Positions 1 to 8,370 are shown, numbered from the stretch's first letter. The stretch is DNA of 64,000 bases from Schleiferia thermophila (GCF_003337435.1 NZ_QPJS01000001.1:140513-204512); one strand, 5' to 3'. A program made the numbers and translations. Notes: generated by a model from the sequence alone, not told the origin.

Positions 1-1
1 T

Positions 2-248
2 TACGCCCGATCTGCAAGGGGAATAGGAGCCGCAGACCGGCCCCCGGCTGCCCGCTGGAAGCAGCCGGGGGAGGCGCCCAAAAGAAAAAATTATACTTGT
101 GTGATTTTGAGGGTGTTGGTCATTCCTTTTTCATAAATGGGCATGCTGGCGATTTGGATGATGAAGTCTCCGCGGTTGAGCAGGCCGTTGTCGAGGCAGA
201 TTTGGGCAATGTCGGCAAAGGATTCGTCGGTGGTGGTCATTTTGTCGT
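2..248. repeat. Left copy of 247-bp direct repeat (pyk 3' end plus downstream hairpin)
   Basis: Bases 2-248 match 4060-4306 with only two differences that I can see, at 136/4194 and 204/4262. The copy covers the last 51 codons of pyk, its stop codon and about 89 bases of downstream flank including an 11-bp GC hairpin (41-51 with 61-71). Identity stops sharply at base 248 inside the helicase reading frame. On the left it stops at base 2, one base from the window edge, so the true left boundary is unknown. One difference is silent and the other changes Lys to Gln. The repeat could be the scar of an insertion at the pyk 3' end, a local duplication or an assembly join. Confidence 0.93.
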
Positions 249-2943
249 CTAATTCAGTGCCCACCACTGTCATCAGAGCCATACGGTTTTCAACCCTTGA
301 TTTCAGGTTAAGATAATCTTCGTAGTTTTTGCCCGGCCAAAAGTTGATGCCGCGAATGGTTTTGTTGGGCGAGCCAATACGGTCAATACGTCCCATTCGC
401 TGAATTAAGCGTACCGGATTCCAATGTATATCGTAGTTTACAACGGTGTCGCAATCTTGTAAGTTTTGTCCTTCACTTAAACAGTCGGTTGCAATTAAAA
501 CATCAATTGGGTTATCAATTTTGTATTGAGTGTCTTTGTCGTGCTGCTTGATGATTTCCAGCCATTTTTTATATGGCACTTTCCATTTATCAGCTTCTCG
601 GTAATCATCTGAAAGGTTGATTTTTTCATACAAGTCAGACCAATCTTTTTCATTGTAAAGCTTGGTAAAAGGAGCAAATCGTTCCAAAATGGGTTCAAAC
701 TTGTCGCCTGAATAGCCATCAAAAGTTTCGCTGATAGAACCTGAAACAAAAGCTACATTAGGAATGCCTCTTTTCTTTAGTTCATCGTATAGAAATTTAG
801 CAGTGTCCTTAAACACGGTAAATACCAGCACTTTCTTATTATCAGATTTCTTTTGCTTGTTGGTGATGTGTTCGATGAGTTTATTGAGTTTTTCATCTTG
901 AGCCTTTTTAGCGTTGAAATCGGCTTCATATTTATCCAAACTTGTTTTTAGTTTAGATAGCTTTTTGATGTCGGCTTCTAAATGCCTTTTGAATAGGTCT
1001 ATTTGCGTAATGGCAGAAAGTGGAATTGGTTGTTTTTTGCCCAGTGTGATGGGTTCTTCTGTTTCACTATTTATTTCGGCTGCTGTTTCGTCAATTTCTT
1101 CTTGCTCTTCTTCGGTCAAATCGTCTTCTATAACACTATCGGTTTTGCTTTGAATATATTGATTGATTTTATTCAGCGCGTTGATGTGATGATTCAAAAT
1201 ATTTTCAACCGTGCTTTTAAATGAAAACCAACTTGATTCCAATCGTTTTATCAAAAGGATATACATCATCTTAACGAGGAACTTTTGGCGTTGCTTTTCA
1301 TCTTCCAGCACACTCTTAGGTTGAATATCTTTGATATAATCTGCGGGTCGGTATGCTGTTAAGTTTACAGAAATAGCGCTCAATATGTCGTCAAATGATT
1401 TCAGGTCGCCAATGTTTTCGGGTGTTATAAACTCATTGATAGGGTTTTCTTTTTTCGGGAAATTCATTTCACCAAATTCGCCTTCAATCAGTTTTCGGGT
1501 TCTTGCTACAATTAAAGCATCTGTGAGCTTTTCAAACTTTTTTGGAAGCTTGGCAATAAAGTCAGCAATTTTTCTGTCGTCAAGGTTAGCCCATTCGCTA
1601 AAATCTTTTTGAGCGGTCTTAAAAATATTTTCAAGGCTTTCAATTTCTAAATCGGTTTGTTTAAATCCATCGTCAAGTCCTTTGGTCATCAGTTTAAACT
1701 GATTGCGAATGTCCATCAGTTTGTTGTTGATTGGCGTTGCCGAAAGATGCATTACTTTTACGTCTCTGCTTTTGTTTTCGGGCAACAATATTTCATTAAT
1801 GAGGAATTTGTATCGAGAAGATTTGTCGTTACGCAGGTTGTGGCTTTCGTCAATTACAATGAGCAACTTTGGTCTTGTCTTGAAGTAACGTAGTGTTTTG
1901 TCGTTGTAGCAGTCAAAACGACCTTCCTGCAAGTCGGTGTGATAGCGGATATAAAAATCAATTTCGTCTTTTTCAAAACGGCTTTGCTGCCCGATTTTGT
2001 ATTGCTGCCAGTTGTTTGCGAGCTTTTTAGGACAAAGCAATAAAACCGTGTAGCCTTTCAGTTCAAAGTATTTCATCACGGCCAAGGCGGTCCATGTTTT
2101 TCCTAAGCCAACGGCATCGGCTAAAATGGCTCCATTATACTTTTGGAGCATTTTAATTAAACTGATTGCTCCTTTTTGTTGATAGGGGAAAAGCGATTTG
2201 TAAATAACAGTTTCTTCTAAATGAGCTATTTCACGTTTGAATTCGGCATCACCCGAAAGTTCCATTATGTCGTCCTTAAACATTTCGTAAAGGACTTTGA
2301 AATACAAGTCGTGTGGTGTGTATTCTTTGTAGAGTTTTTTTATTAGTTCAATGATGTATTGTTTAACTTCTATCTGGTTTTTGTTGGGCAATTCGATAAT
2401 TTCCGATGCCACTTTTTCCCATTGCTCCTGAAACCACTTTTTTAAGTTTTTAAATTCGTCTTCATAATCGTGTTTGGCAATGTTTAATTCAATGTTTGAA
2501 CTGTCTTTAATTCCGAGTCCGGCATCTGTCAAGTTAGAGCTTCCAACAATGAAATAGTTTTTGGTTTTAGTTTTATCGGTGTAGAGATAGGTTTTTGCGT
2601 GGCAAAAATTCTTCTGAATGTTTTTTACAGATACTTTGTCCTGTTGCAGAAAGGCAACGGCTTTTTGAGCCGATGTGCTTAATGAAAGTGTCGAGCTAAT
2701 GCCGGTGTCGCCATTTAGCAAGTCAATCACTTTGTTGATTTGTGATTCTTCTTGCATAAGATTGCCCAAAATCAGTCGGAATTTTTCCACTGAATTGATG
2801 TGGTCTTTCATTAAGGCCAAAGCGTTTATTGTAAAGTATCCGGTGACAAGGTCAAGCGAACCGTTTTCGGTGTTTGCTTTTATGAAGTCGAACACTTTGT
2901 AGTGTTCATTGTCGTCTGTTTTTGTTTTGTTATCTAATAGCAT
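91..2943 (-). CDS. PLD-domain SNF2-type DEAD/DEAH helicase, C-terminus replaced by pyruvate kinase tail
   Basis: The 950-residue protein starts with a phospholipase D-like domain (HAK at 115-117, GSSNLT at about 134-139). A superfamily 2 helicase core follows: Walker A DAVGLGKT at 276-283, DESH at 365-368, SATP at 401-404, and motifs V/VI near 840-885 (SEGQNLQ, QRMGRIDRIG). Helicases of this build remodel or translocate on nucleic acid and often occur with restriction or phage-defence genes; a defence role here is inference. Residues 900-950 are not helicase sequence: they match the last 51 residues of the pyruvate kinase encoded at 4149-5570, with one substitution. The original C-terminal region therefore seems lost, and translation ends at the copied pyk stop. 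The ATG at 2943 gives a full PLD domain. No partner methylase or nuclease gene is visible. Confidence 0.88.
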   Translation of the reverse strand: MLLDNKTKTDDNEHYKVFDFIKANTENGSLDLVTGYFTINALALMKDHINSVEKFRLILGNLMQEESQINKVIDLLNGDTGISSTLSLSTSAQKAVAFLQQDKVSVKNIQKNFCHAKTYLYTDKTKTKNYFIVGSSNLTDAGLGIKDSSNIELNIAKHDYEDEFKNLKKWFQEQWEKVASEIIELPNKNQIEVKQYIIELIKKLYKEYTPHDLYFKVLYEMFKDDIMELSGDAEFKREIAHLEETVIYKSLFPYQQKGAISLIKMLQKYNGAILADAVGLGKTWTALAVMKYFELKGYTVLLLCPKKLANNWQQYKIGQQSRFEKDEIDFYIRYHTDLQEGRFDCYNDKTLRYFKTRPKLLIVIDESHNLRNDKSSRYKFLINEILLPENKSRDVKVMHLSATPINNKLMDIRNQFKLMTKGLDDGFKQTDLEIESLENIFKTAQKDFSEWANLDDRKIADFIAKLPKKFEKLTDALIVARTRKLIEGEFGEMNFPKKENPINEFITPENIGDLKSFDDILSAISVNLTAYRPADYIKDIQPKSVLEDEKQRQKFLVKMMYILLIKRLESSWFSFKSTVENILNHHINALNKINQYIQSKTDSVIEDDLTEEEQEEIDETAAEINSETEEPITLGKKQPIPLSAITQIDLFKRHLEADIKKLSKLKTSLDKYEADFNAKKAQDEKLNKLIEHITNKQKKSDNKKVLVFTVFKDTAKFLYDELKKRGIPNVAFVSGSISETFDGYSGDKFEPILERFAPFTKLYNEKDWSDLYEKINLSDDYREADKWKVPYKKWLEIIKQHDKDTQYKIDNPIDVLIATDCLSEGQNLQDCDTVVNYDIHWNPVRLIQRMGRIDRIGSPNKTIRGINFWPGKNYEDYLNLKSRVENRMALMTVVGTELDDKMTTTDESFADIAQICLDNGLLNRGDFIIQIASMPIYEKGMTNTLKITQV

Positions 2944-4059
2944 TTTAATATCAAGAATTTGGCTCGTGAATATCGCAAATTATCATTACATGTTGGCAAA
3001 AAAGTGGCTCTTTGGCCTTTGCCTGAGGAGTTGGATTGTGTGGTGGTTGCACGAGCCAATGTACCATTTGCGGGCTGGCATAAAACTGAATAGAAGAAAG
3101 TGTACAATGGGAAAATATTAATACACGGAAAGGTCGGCTGTGAGCGTCGGAATTCTGGTGTTGTCAACATTTCGTTTTTCTGTTTTTTTACAAGGGGTTG
3201 CTTTTTATTTGGGTATTATCATTTACTTTTTTGGTTGTTTTCAACGTTTTGGCCTTGCGTAAGGGAGGGTTTGGGGGGTCAAAATTGTCAATTTGCTTTG
3301 TGCTGCTGTAGCAATGCAACGTTGGGGTGTGGGCGTATCCTGTGGGTCAGTCGGCGTGTGGTGGTTTTGTTCTGTTTTATTGTCGACCCTTTGGTGCTGT
3401 TTTTTCTGGTCTTGTGTTCATTGAAATGGTTTCGGGATTCTGTGCCATATACCGGCACAGTGGTGCATATCTCCAGATGGTTCTGCAAGTAGTTTTCGCC
3501 GACAGGATGTTTTCATCAGTTTATGAAAAAAGAGTTGTTTTTTATGTCTGGCCTTATGGACGGGTGTCTTGTGGAAAAAATTGTATGATTTGCCTGTCTA
3601 TGGAGCGAATCTTTCGGTTTGAGGATGGTATTTACTTTCTGGATTTTGGGACTTTGAAATTTTTATTTTTTATGGCGATGATGGCAAAAAATGTCGGCCG
3701 TACTGAGGAGTGGCGAGTTCTTTGGGGCCTTGCATTTTACTTTGCTTACAAGAAAAATATTTTCAATTTAGACTTATTGAATTGTGGCTAATAGTGCAAA
3801 GGAGCGGTGTACGATTGGTGATAAGGGTTTGTGACGGGTTGAGTGGAGGAGTTTTTTGTGAATGTACTCCAAATGGGGGGTTTTCGGGTTGCGGAACGGG
3901 GAGCAGATTTGTGAGGGTTGATTTTTTTGGGTTAGATGGGTGGTTGCTGCGGTGGGGTGAATGCGCCAGGGCGGAGGCGGATATGAGCCGCAGCAGGCGG
4001 GCAGAGTAGCCTCCGTGCGAGGAGGCGGAGCGACAGCGAGCCACCGCAGCGCGAGAGGC
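2944..4059. other. GT-rich stretch without a convincing gene
   Basis: About 1.1 kb between the helicase start and the repeat beside pyk. From about 3170 to 3960 the plus strand is strongly enriched in G and T. The reading frames there give Phe/Val/Gly/Cys-rich proteins with no motif I recognise, so I do not call genes. The first 130 bases hold inverted repeats and the last 100 bases belong to a GC-rich hairpin element; both are listed separately. The stretch may be decayed accessory DNA. Confidence 0.6.
2959..3083. repeat. Imperfect inverted-repeat element upstream of the helicase
   Basis: The arm TTGGCTCGTG at 2959-2968 is complementary to CACGAGCCAA at 3050-3059. A second pair, TCGCAAAT at 2973-2980 and ATTTGCGG at 3066-3073, is nearly complementary but crosses the first, so this is not one simple hairpin. 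GGCAAA near 2995 can also pair with TTTGCC at 3018-3023. The size and pattern recall the intergenic repeats seen around accessory genes in Bacteroidota and, loosely, integron attC sites. I could not find a proper attC core site (GTTRRRY), so the identity stays open. Confidence 0.4.
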
Positions 4060-4135
4060 TACGCCCGATCTGCAAGGGGAATAGGAGCCGCAGACCGGCC
4101 CCCGGCTGCCCGCTGGAAGCAGCCGGGGGAGGCGC
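3963..4135. repeat. GC-rich multi-hairpin element downstream of pyk
   Basis: This compact GC-rich block sits in AT-richer DNA. Complementary arms visible by eye are GCGCC 3963-3967 with GGCGC 4131-4135 (closing pair), GCGG 3977-3980 with CCGC 3988-3991, GTAGCCTC 4006-4013 with GAGGCTAC 4055-4062, TCTGC 4069-4073 with GCAGA 4090-4094, and an 11-bp stem 4099-4109 with 4119-4129. This gives a multibranched fold that could be a structured RNA, a REP-like mobile repeat or an unusual terminator for pyk. Its right part (4060-4135) is also present at 2-77. No T-run follows the last stem on either strand. Confidence 0.55.
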
Positions 4136-4306
4136 CCAAAAGAAAAAATTATACTTGTGTGATTTTGAGGGTGTTGGTCATTCCTTTTTCATAGATGGGC
4201 ATGCTGGCGATTTGGATGATGAAGTCTCCGCGGTTGAGCAGGCCGTTGTCGAGGCAGATTTTGGCAATGTCGGCAAAGGATTCGTCGGTGGTGGTCATTT
4301 TGTCGT
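4060..4306. repeat. Right copy of the 247-bp direct repeat, at the native pyk 3' end
   Basis: This is the partner of 2-248. It is the native location, because the 51 residues encoded here continue the pyruvate kinase fold without a break and end with the usual pyruvate kinase C-terminal pattern (GDFII...ASMPI.EKG.TNT.K). The two copies are 4,058 bases apart and in the same orientation, so recombination between them would remove one 4.06-kb unit carrying the helicase. Confidence 0.93.
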
Positions 4307-5570
4307 AGTAAAAGGCTTTGACACCCCAGACGAGGCTGAGTTGTGTGAGGATGTCGCGGTTTGCGGTAAAGACGAGGATGTAGGAGTCGGGTCGGTGGGA
4401 GGATATTTTGAAGGCTGTGTATCCGGAGTGCGTCATGGTGAGGATGCCCATGGCGCCGATTTGGTTGGAGATTTTGGAGGCGTTGTAGCAGATGGAGTCG
4501 GTGATAAAGCGTACGGAGTGATAGGTGGGGATGCTGTGTTCGAGCTGAGGGCGGAGGGTTGAGTCTTCTACGTGTTTGATGATTTTGGCCATGGCTTCGA
4601 TGACCTGAACGGGGTATTTGCCTACGGAGGTTTCGCCGGATAGCATGACGGCGTCGGCTCCGTCGAGCACGGAGTTGGCTACGTCGTTGACTTCGGCGCG
4701 GGTGGGGGTGAGGCTGTTGATCATGGATTCCATCATTTGGGTGGCGATGATGACGGGTTTGGCTTTGGCGAGGGCTTTTTTGACGATGAGCTTCTGGATG
4801 AGGGGGACGCCTTGCATGGGGACTTCGACTCCGAGGTCGCCACGGGCTACCATGAGGGCGTCGGTTTGGTCGATGATGTTGTCGATATCGACTATGGCTT
4901 CGGGTTTTTCGATTTTGGAGACGATGCGGGCGTGGCTTTTGTTGTGGTCGATGATACGGCGCAGCTCTGCGACATCGGTGGCTGAGCGTACGAAGGAGAG
5001 TCCGATCCAGTCAACTTTTTCGTCGAGGGCTACTTTGAGGTCTTCGAGGTCTTTTTCGGTCAGACAGGGCAGGGATATTTTGGTGGAAGGCAGGTTGACG
5101 CCTTTTTTTGATTTGAGGGGTCCGCCCTGGATGACGCGGGCTTTGACTTCGTCGATTTTGTTGGTATCGATGACTTCGAGGATGAGTTTTCCGTCGTCGA
5201 GGAGTATTTTTTCGCCCAGTCGGACGTCTTGCGGAAATTGTTTGTAGGTCATGTAGACGCGTTGGGCGTTGCCTACGCAGTAGTGGTTTGTGAAGGTAAG
5301 GGTGTCGCCGGGTTGTAGTTCTATGCCTTCTTCTACTTCTCCGATTCTGAGTTTGGGGCCCTGGAGGTCGGCGAGGGTGGATATGTGGAGGTTGTGTTTT
5401 TGGTTGAGTTCTTTGACGAGTCGGATGTAGTGGCGAGTGTCTTCGGGCTTGCCATGGGAGCAGTTGATGCGAAAGACACTGACGCCGGCTTTTGCCATCT
5501 GGAGCATGATGTCGGGCTGAGCGCTGGAGGGTCCGAGGGTGGCTACGATTTTGGTTTTGTTGAAGTGCAT
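4149..5570 (-). CDS. pyk: Pyruvate kinase
   Basis: This enzyme converts phosphoenolpyruvate and ADP to pyruvate and ATP, the last step of glycolysis, in the cytoplasm. The 473 residues are the normal bacterial length. The N-terminal KTKIVATLGPSS motif, the active-site segment SKIEKPEA at about 218-225, ARGDLG at 242-247, ATQMMESM near 276 and MLSGET at 309-314 are all present, followed by the C-terminal alpha/beta domain. It is the last gene of the acpP-fabF-rnc-IPExxxVDY-pyk series, with a 58-bp gap after the preceding gene that contains its own -7 promoter box. The final 51 codons plus 3' flank are duplicated at the end of the helicase gene, while this copy is complete. Confidence 0.98.
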   Translation of the reverse strand: MHFNKTKIVATLGPSSAQPDIMLQMAKAGVSVFRINCSHGKPEDTRHYIRLVKELNQKHNLHISTLADLQGPKLRIGEVEEGIELQPGDTLTFTNHYCVGNAQRVYMTYKQFPQDVRLGEKILLDDGKLILEVIDTNKIDEVKARVIQGGPLKSKKGVNLPSTKISLPCLTEKDLEDLKVALDEKVDWIGLSFVRSATDVAELRRIIDHNKSHARIVSKIEKPEAIVDIDNIIDQTDALMVARGDLGVEVPMQGVPLIQKLIVKKALAKAKPVIIATQMMESMINSLTPTRAEVNDVANSVLDGADAVMLSGETSVGKYPVQVIEAMAKIIKHVEDSTLRPQLEHSIPTYHSVRFITDSICYNASKISNQIGAMGILTMTHSGYTAFKISSHRPDSYILVFTANRDILTQLSLVWGVKAFYYDKMTTTDESFADIAKICLDNGLLNRGDFIIQIASMPIYEKGMTNTLKITQV

Positions 5571-5598
5571 GGTTGGGTTACTTAGTGTATTTGGTACG

Positions 5599-5606
5599 CA
5601 AATGTA
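5599..5606 (-). promoter_or_regulatory. Putative -7 box for pyk (TAcaTTTG)
   Basis: The minus strand reads TACATTTG, an exact match to the Bacteroidota -7 consensus TAnnTTTG. It lies 28 bases upstream of the pyk ATG. I see no clear -33 TTG, so this is a motif call only. Confidence 0.5.
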
Positions 5607-5628
5607 GGCTGTTTTGATGTGGTGGAAG

Positions 5629-6114
5629 TTAAAAGAACAGGAGGTGGGACCAGTATTTTGACCTGGAGGGGTCGAAAGGTTGGATGTGGGTGATCAGTGG
5701 GAGTTGGCGTAGGGCGTGGGTTTCGGCAGAGATGTCTACATCGGTGGAGCTGAGCAGGAGCCAATAGTTGACTTGCTTATGGTCGGGTATGAGGTGGGTT
5801 TTGGATTCGGTGTCGGAGTTGCTGAACAGGTCGCTTTGGGTGGGAGTGGAGCCAGGTGGCAGTGGTTGAGGGGCTGAAAGATTGCTGACGAGCATCCAGA
5901 CGGAGAGTCTGTCGGGGTCGTCATAGGAAAAGGCGCTGAAGTGGTATTCTTGTCCATTTTTGTGCAGGAGGGTGTGGTCGGGTATTCGATGCAGGCAGAT
6001 GTCGAGGGTGGAATTGATGTGAAAGGCGAGTTGATAGTCTTTTAGTGCGGTGAAGATCTGAAGACATTGAAATTGGGGCTCAGTGTCTGAGAGTTGTAGG
6101 ATGTTTCGTTTCAA
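5629..6114 (-). CDS. IPExxxVDY family protein
   Basis: The 161-residue protein belongs to a Bacteroidota-specific family named for an IPExxxVDY motif. Here the motif reads IPDHKQVNY near residues 108-116, so two of the named positions are changed. Family members typically lie between rnc and pyk, as here. The start overlaps the rnc stop by four bases (6111-6114), suggesting translational coupling. The N-terminal half has the family pattern (LKDYQLAFHIN, then a tyrosine/aspartate-rich segment). The function is unknown, and no signal peptide or membrane segment is visible. The assignment rests on context and motif and I am fairly confident of it. Confidence 0.8.
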   Translation of the reverse strand: MKRNILQLSDTEPQFQCLQIFTALKDYQLAFHINSTLDICLHRIPDHTLLHKNGQEYHFSAFSYDDPDRLSVWMLVSNLSAPQPLPPGSTPTQSDLFSNSDTESKTHLIPDHKQVNYWLLLSSTDVDISAETHALRQLPLITHIQPFDPSRSKYWSHLLFF

Positions 6115-6842
6115 GAGAGATTTAGTTTCCTGATGGCGATTTTGGCGGCTTCTTCTTCAGCGGATTTTTTAGTAAGTCCTGTTCCTGAGCTGATGAGTTC
6201 ATTGTTGATATAGCAGCCGATTTCAAAGGTTTGATGATGGCTGCTGCCCCAGGAATCGATGAGCTGAAAGGTCAGGTGTTTTTTGCTTTTTTGTGCCCAT
6301 TCGTGTAGATAGGCTTTGTGGCTATTGATTTTTTGTACGATTTCGTCGATGGAAATGTGTTTGGCCATGATTTGCCGGAGGATGAATTTTTCGGCTTTTT
6401 TGTAGCCTCTGTCGAGGTAGATGGCTCCGATGAGGGCTTCCAATACATCGCCGTAGAAAGATTTGGGCAGGTTTACAGTTTCTGTTTTCTTATGCCGGAT
6501 TAGGGAGGGGATATTTAGGTTGATGGATATTTGGTGCAGGTGGTTTCGGTTTACGATTTTGGCTCTGACTTCGGAGAGGAAGCCTTCTTTTTTTTGGGGA
6601 AATCGATGGTAGAGAAATGAGGTAATAACTGCGCCGAGGATAGCATCGCCGAGAAATTCGAGCCTTTCGTAGTCTTCCAAATTTTGTCCTGGCTTGGAGA
6701 GGCTTCGGTGATGTAAGGCTATCTTGTAATGGGTGAGCTGCAGTGGAGTGATGCCCGTAATTTTTTTTAGGGCCTTTTTGAGGCTTTTGTCGGTGCCGAC
6801 TGTGATAAAACCGGATAGGGATTTTATCCAGTTGGTGACCAT
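6111..6842 (-). CDS. rnc: Ribonuclease III
   Basis: This is a double-strand-specific endoribonuclease that processes rRNA precursors and structured mRNAs. The 243 residues show the signature ERLEFLGDA at 59-67, the second acidic cluster GDVLEALIGA at 131-140 and a C-terminal double-stranded-RNA-binding domain from about 170 to 240 (GTGLTKKSAEEEAAKIA). The ATG overlaps the fabF stop in a TAATG arrangement and the stop overlaps the next gene by four bases, so fabF, rnc and the IPExxxVDY gene look translationally coupled. The length is typical. Confidence 0.97.
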   Translation of the reverse strand: MVTNWIKSLSGFITVGTDKSLKKALKKITGITPLQLTHYKIALHHRSLSKPGQNLEDYERLEFLGDAILGAVITSFLYHRFPQKKEGFLSEVRAKIVNRNHLHQISINLNIPSLIRHKKTETVNLPKSFYGDVLEALIGAIYLDRGYKKAEKFILRQIMAKHISIDEIVQKINSHKAYLHEWAQKSKKHLTFQLIDSWGSSHHQTFEIGCYINNELISSGTGLTKKSAEEEAAKIAIRKLNLS

Positions 6843-8098
6843 TAATGGTATTTTTTGAAGAGGATGCTGGCGTTGTGACCGCCGAAGCCAAAGGTATTGG
6901 ACAGGGCGGCACGGACGGTGCGCTGCTGTGCTTTGTTAAATGTAAAGTTGATGGCCGGGTCGAGGTCGGGGTCGTCGGTGAAGTGATTGATGGTGGGTGG
7001 AACGAAGTCGTGGCAGATGGCAAAGACAGTAGCGAGTGCTTCTACAGCTCCTGCACCTCCGAGCAGGTGGCCAGTCATGGATTTGGTGGAGCTGATATTG
7101 AGCTGGTAGACGTGGTCGCCAAAAACTTTTTGGATGGCCTTGACTTCGGCAATGTCGCCCAGGGGTGTTGAGGTGCCGTGTACATTGATATAGTCGATGT
7201 CGGCGGGGGACAGGCCGGCATCTTCGATGGCATATCGCATCACATTGGCTGCGCCAAGACCGTCGGGATGTGGGGCAGTAATGTGGTGTGCGTCGGCTGA
7301 GAGGCCAAAGCCTGCTACTTCGGCGTAGATTTTAGCGCCTCTGGCCAGGGCATGCTCCAGTTCCTCTAGAATGAGGCATGCACCTCCTTCGCCCATTACA
7401 AAGCCGTCGCGGTCTTTGTCAAAAGGTCGGGAGGCTGTTTCAGGGGAGTCGTTTCGGGTGGAGAGAGCCTGCATGGCATTGAAACCTCCGATGCCTGCTT
7501 CAGTGATGGCTGCTTCTGAACCACCGCTCACCACTACGTCAGCTTTGCCGAGCTTGATCATGATGTAGGCATCGATCAGGGCATTGGTTGAAGAGGCGCA
7601 GGCAGATACTGTGGAAAAATTGGGACCTCTGAACCCGTATTTAATAGAGATGTGGCCGGGTGCGATATCGGCTATCATTTTGGGTATGAAAAAGGGATTG
7701 AAGCGGGGTGTACCGTCACCCTTGGCATATTCTACTGATTCTTTGAGGAAAGTATCTAGTCCTCCGATGCCCGATCCCCAGATGACACCCGTACGGTCAG
7801 GATCGAAAGATCCTTCCCTATCGAGACCAGCATCTTTGATGGCCTCATCAGCACAAACCAGTGCAAAGTGGGTAAATCGGTCCATTCGCCTGGCTTCTTT
7901 GCGGTCGATGAACTGATTGACATCAAAATTTTTTACTTCACAGGCAAAACGTGTTTTGAATTTTTCGGTATCAAAGGCTGAGATGAATGATGCCCCGCTG
8001 ACTCCGTTTTTCAGACCACTGAGGTATTCCTGAGCGGTATTTCCAATAGGAGTAATAGCTCCAACACCGGTAATTACTACACGTCTTGCCTGAGTCAT
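6842..8098 (-). CDS. fabF: 3-oxoacyl-[acyl-carrier-protein] synthase II
   Basis: This condensing enzyme elongates fatty acids by joining malonyl-ACP to acyl-ACP. The Cys-His-His triad is visible: Cys167 in VSACASS, His307 in NVHGTSTP and His344 in KSMTGHLLGGAG, as is the glycine-rich C-terminus (NTFGFGGHN). The length of 418 residues is standard. It follows acpP by 32 bases and precedes rnc with a TAATG overlap, so acpP and fabF are likely on one transcript. This order is common in bacteria. Confidence 0.98.
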   Translation of the reverse strand: MTQARRVVITGVGAITPIGNTAQEYLSGLKNGVSGASFISAFDTEKFKTRFACEVKNFDVNQFIDRKEARRMDRFTHFALVCADEAIKDAGLDREGSFDPDRTGVIWGSGIGGLDTFLKESVEYAKGDGTPRFNPFFIPKMIADIAPGHISIKYGFRGPNFSTVSACASSTNALIDAYIMIKLGKADVVVSGGSEAAITEAGIGGFNAMQALSTRNDSPETASRPFDKDRDGFVMGEGGACLILEELEHALARGAKIYAEVAGFGLSADAHHITAPHPDGLGAANVMRYAIEDAGLSPADIDYINVHGTSTPLGDIAEVKAIQKVFGDHVYQLNISSTKSMTGHLLGGAGAVEALATVFAICHDFVPPTINHFTDDPDLDPAINFTFNKAQQRTVRAALSNTFGFGGHNASILFKKYH

Positions 8099-8130
8099 AA
8101 AGAATATTTTGATTAACTAATACGATGATT

Positions 8131-8370
8131 TTAGCCTTTCACGGCTTTTTCGATGTATTCGATTGCTTGACCAACGGTTGAGATGTTTTCTGCCTGATCG
8201 TCGGGAATCTGAATATCGAATTCTTTTTCAAACTCCATGATGAGTTCAACAGTATCTAGAGAGTCAGCTCCAAGGTCATTGGTGAAGCTGGCTTCCATGG
8301 TTACTTCATTCTCATCAACGCCAAGTTTGTCAACGATTATGGCTTTTACTCTTGAAGCGATGTCTGACAT
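8131..8370 (-). CDS. acpP: Acyl carrier protein
   Basis: This small acidic four-helix protein carries growing acyl chains on a phosphopantetheine arm. Ser37 in the [10 protein letters not shown] motif is the attachment site. The 79 residues match the family, including the [19 protein letters not shown] helix region. It is the first gene of the minus-strand fatty-acid operon with fabF directly downstream. A -33/-7 promoter pair of the Bacteroidota type lies 28-58 bases upstream. Confidence 0.98.
   Translation of the reverse strand: MSDIASRVKAIIVDKLGVDENEVTMEASFTNDLGADSLDTVELIMEFEKEFDIQIPDDQAENISTVGQAIEYIEKAVKG

Noticed and set aside
2944-3090. Integron attC site
   Set aside because: The element has inverted arms but no clear GTTRRRY core, and no integrase or cassette array is present, so I kept it as an unnamed repeat.
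3327-3791. A 154-residue plus-strand reading frame
   Set aside because: The protein is Phe/Val/Gly/Cys-rich as expected from GT-rich noncoding DNA, has no motifs and overlaps other similar frames.
2-4306. Insertion sequence or transposon
   Set aside because: No transposase and no terminal inverted repeats or short target duplications are visible; the long direct repeat is instead a copy of pyk sequence.
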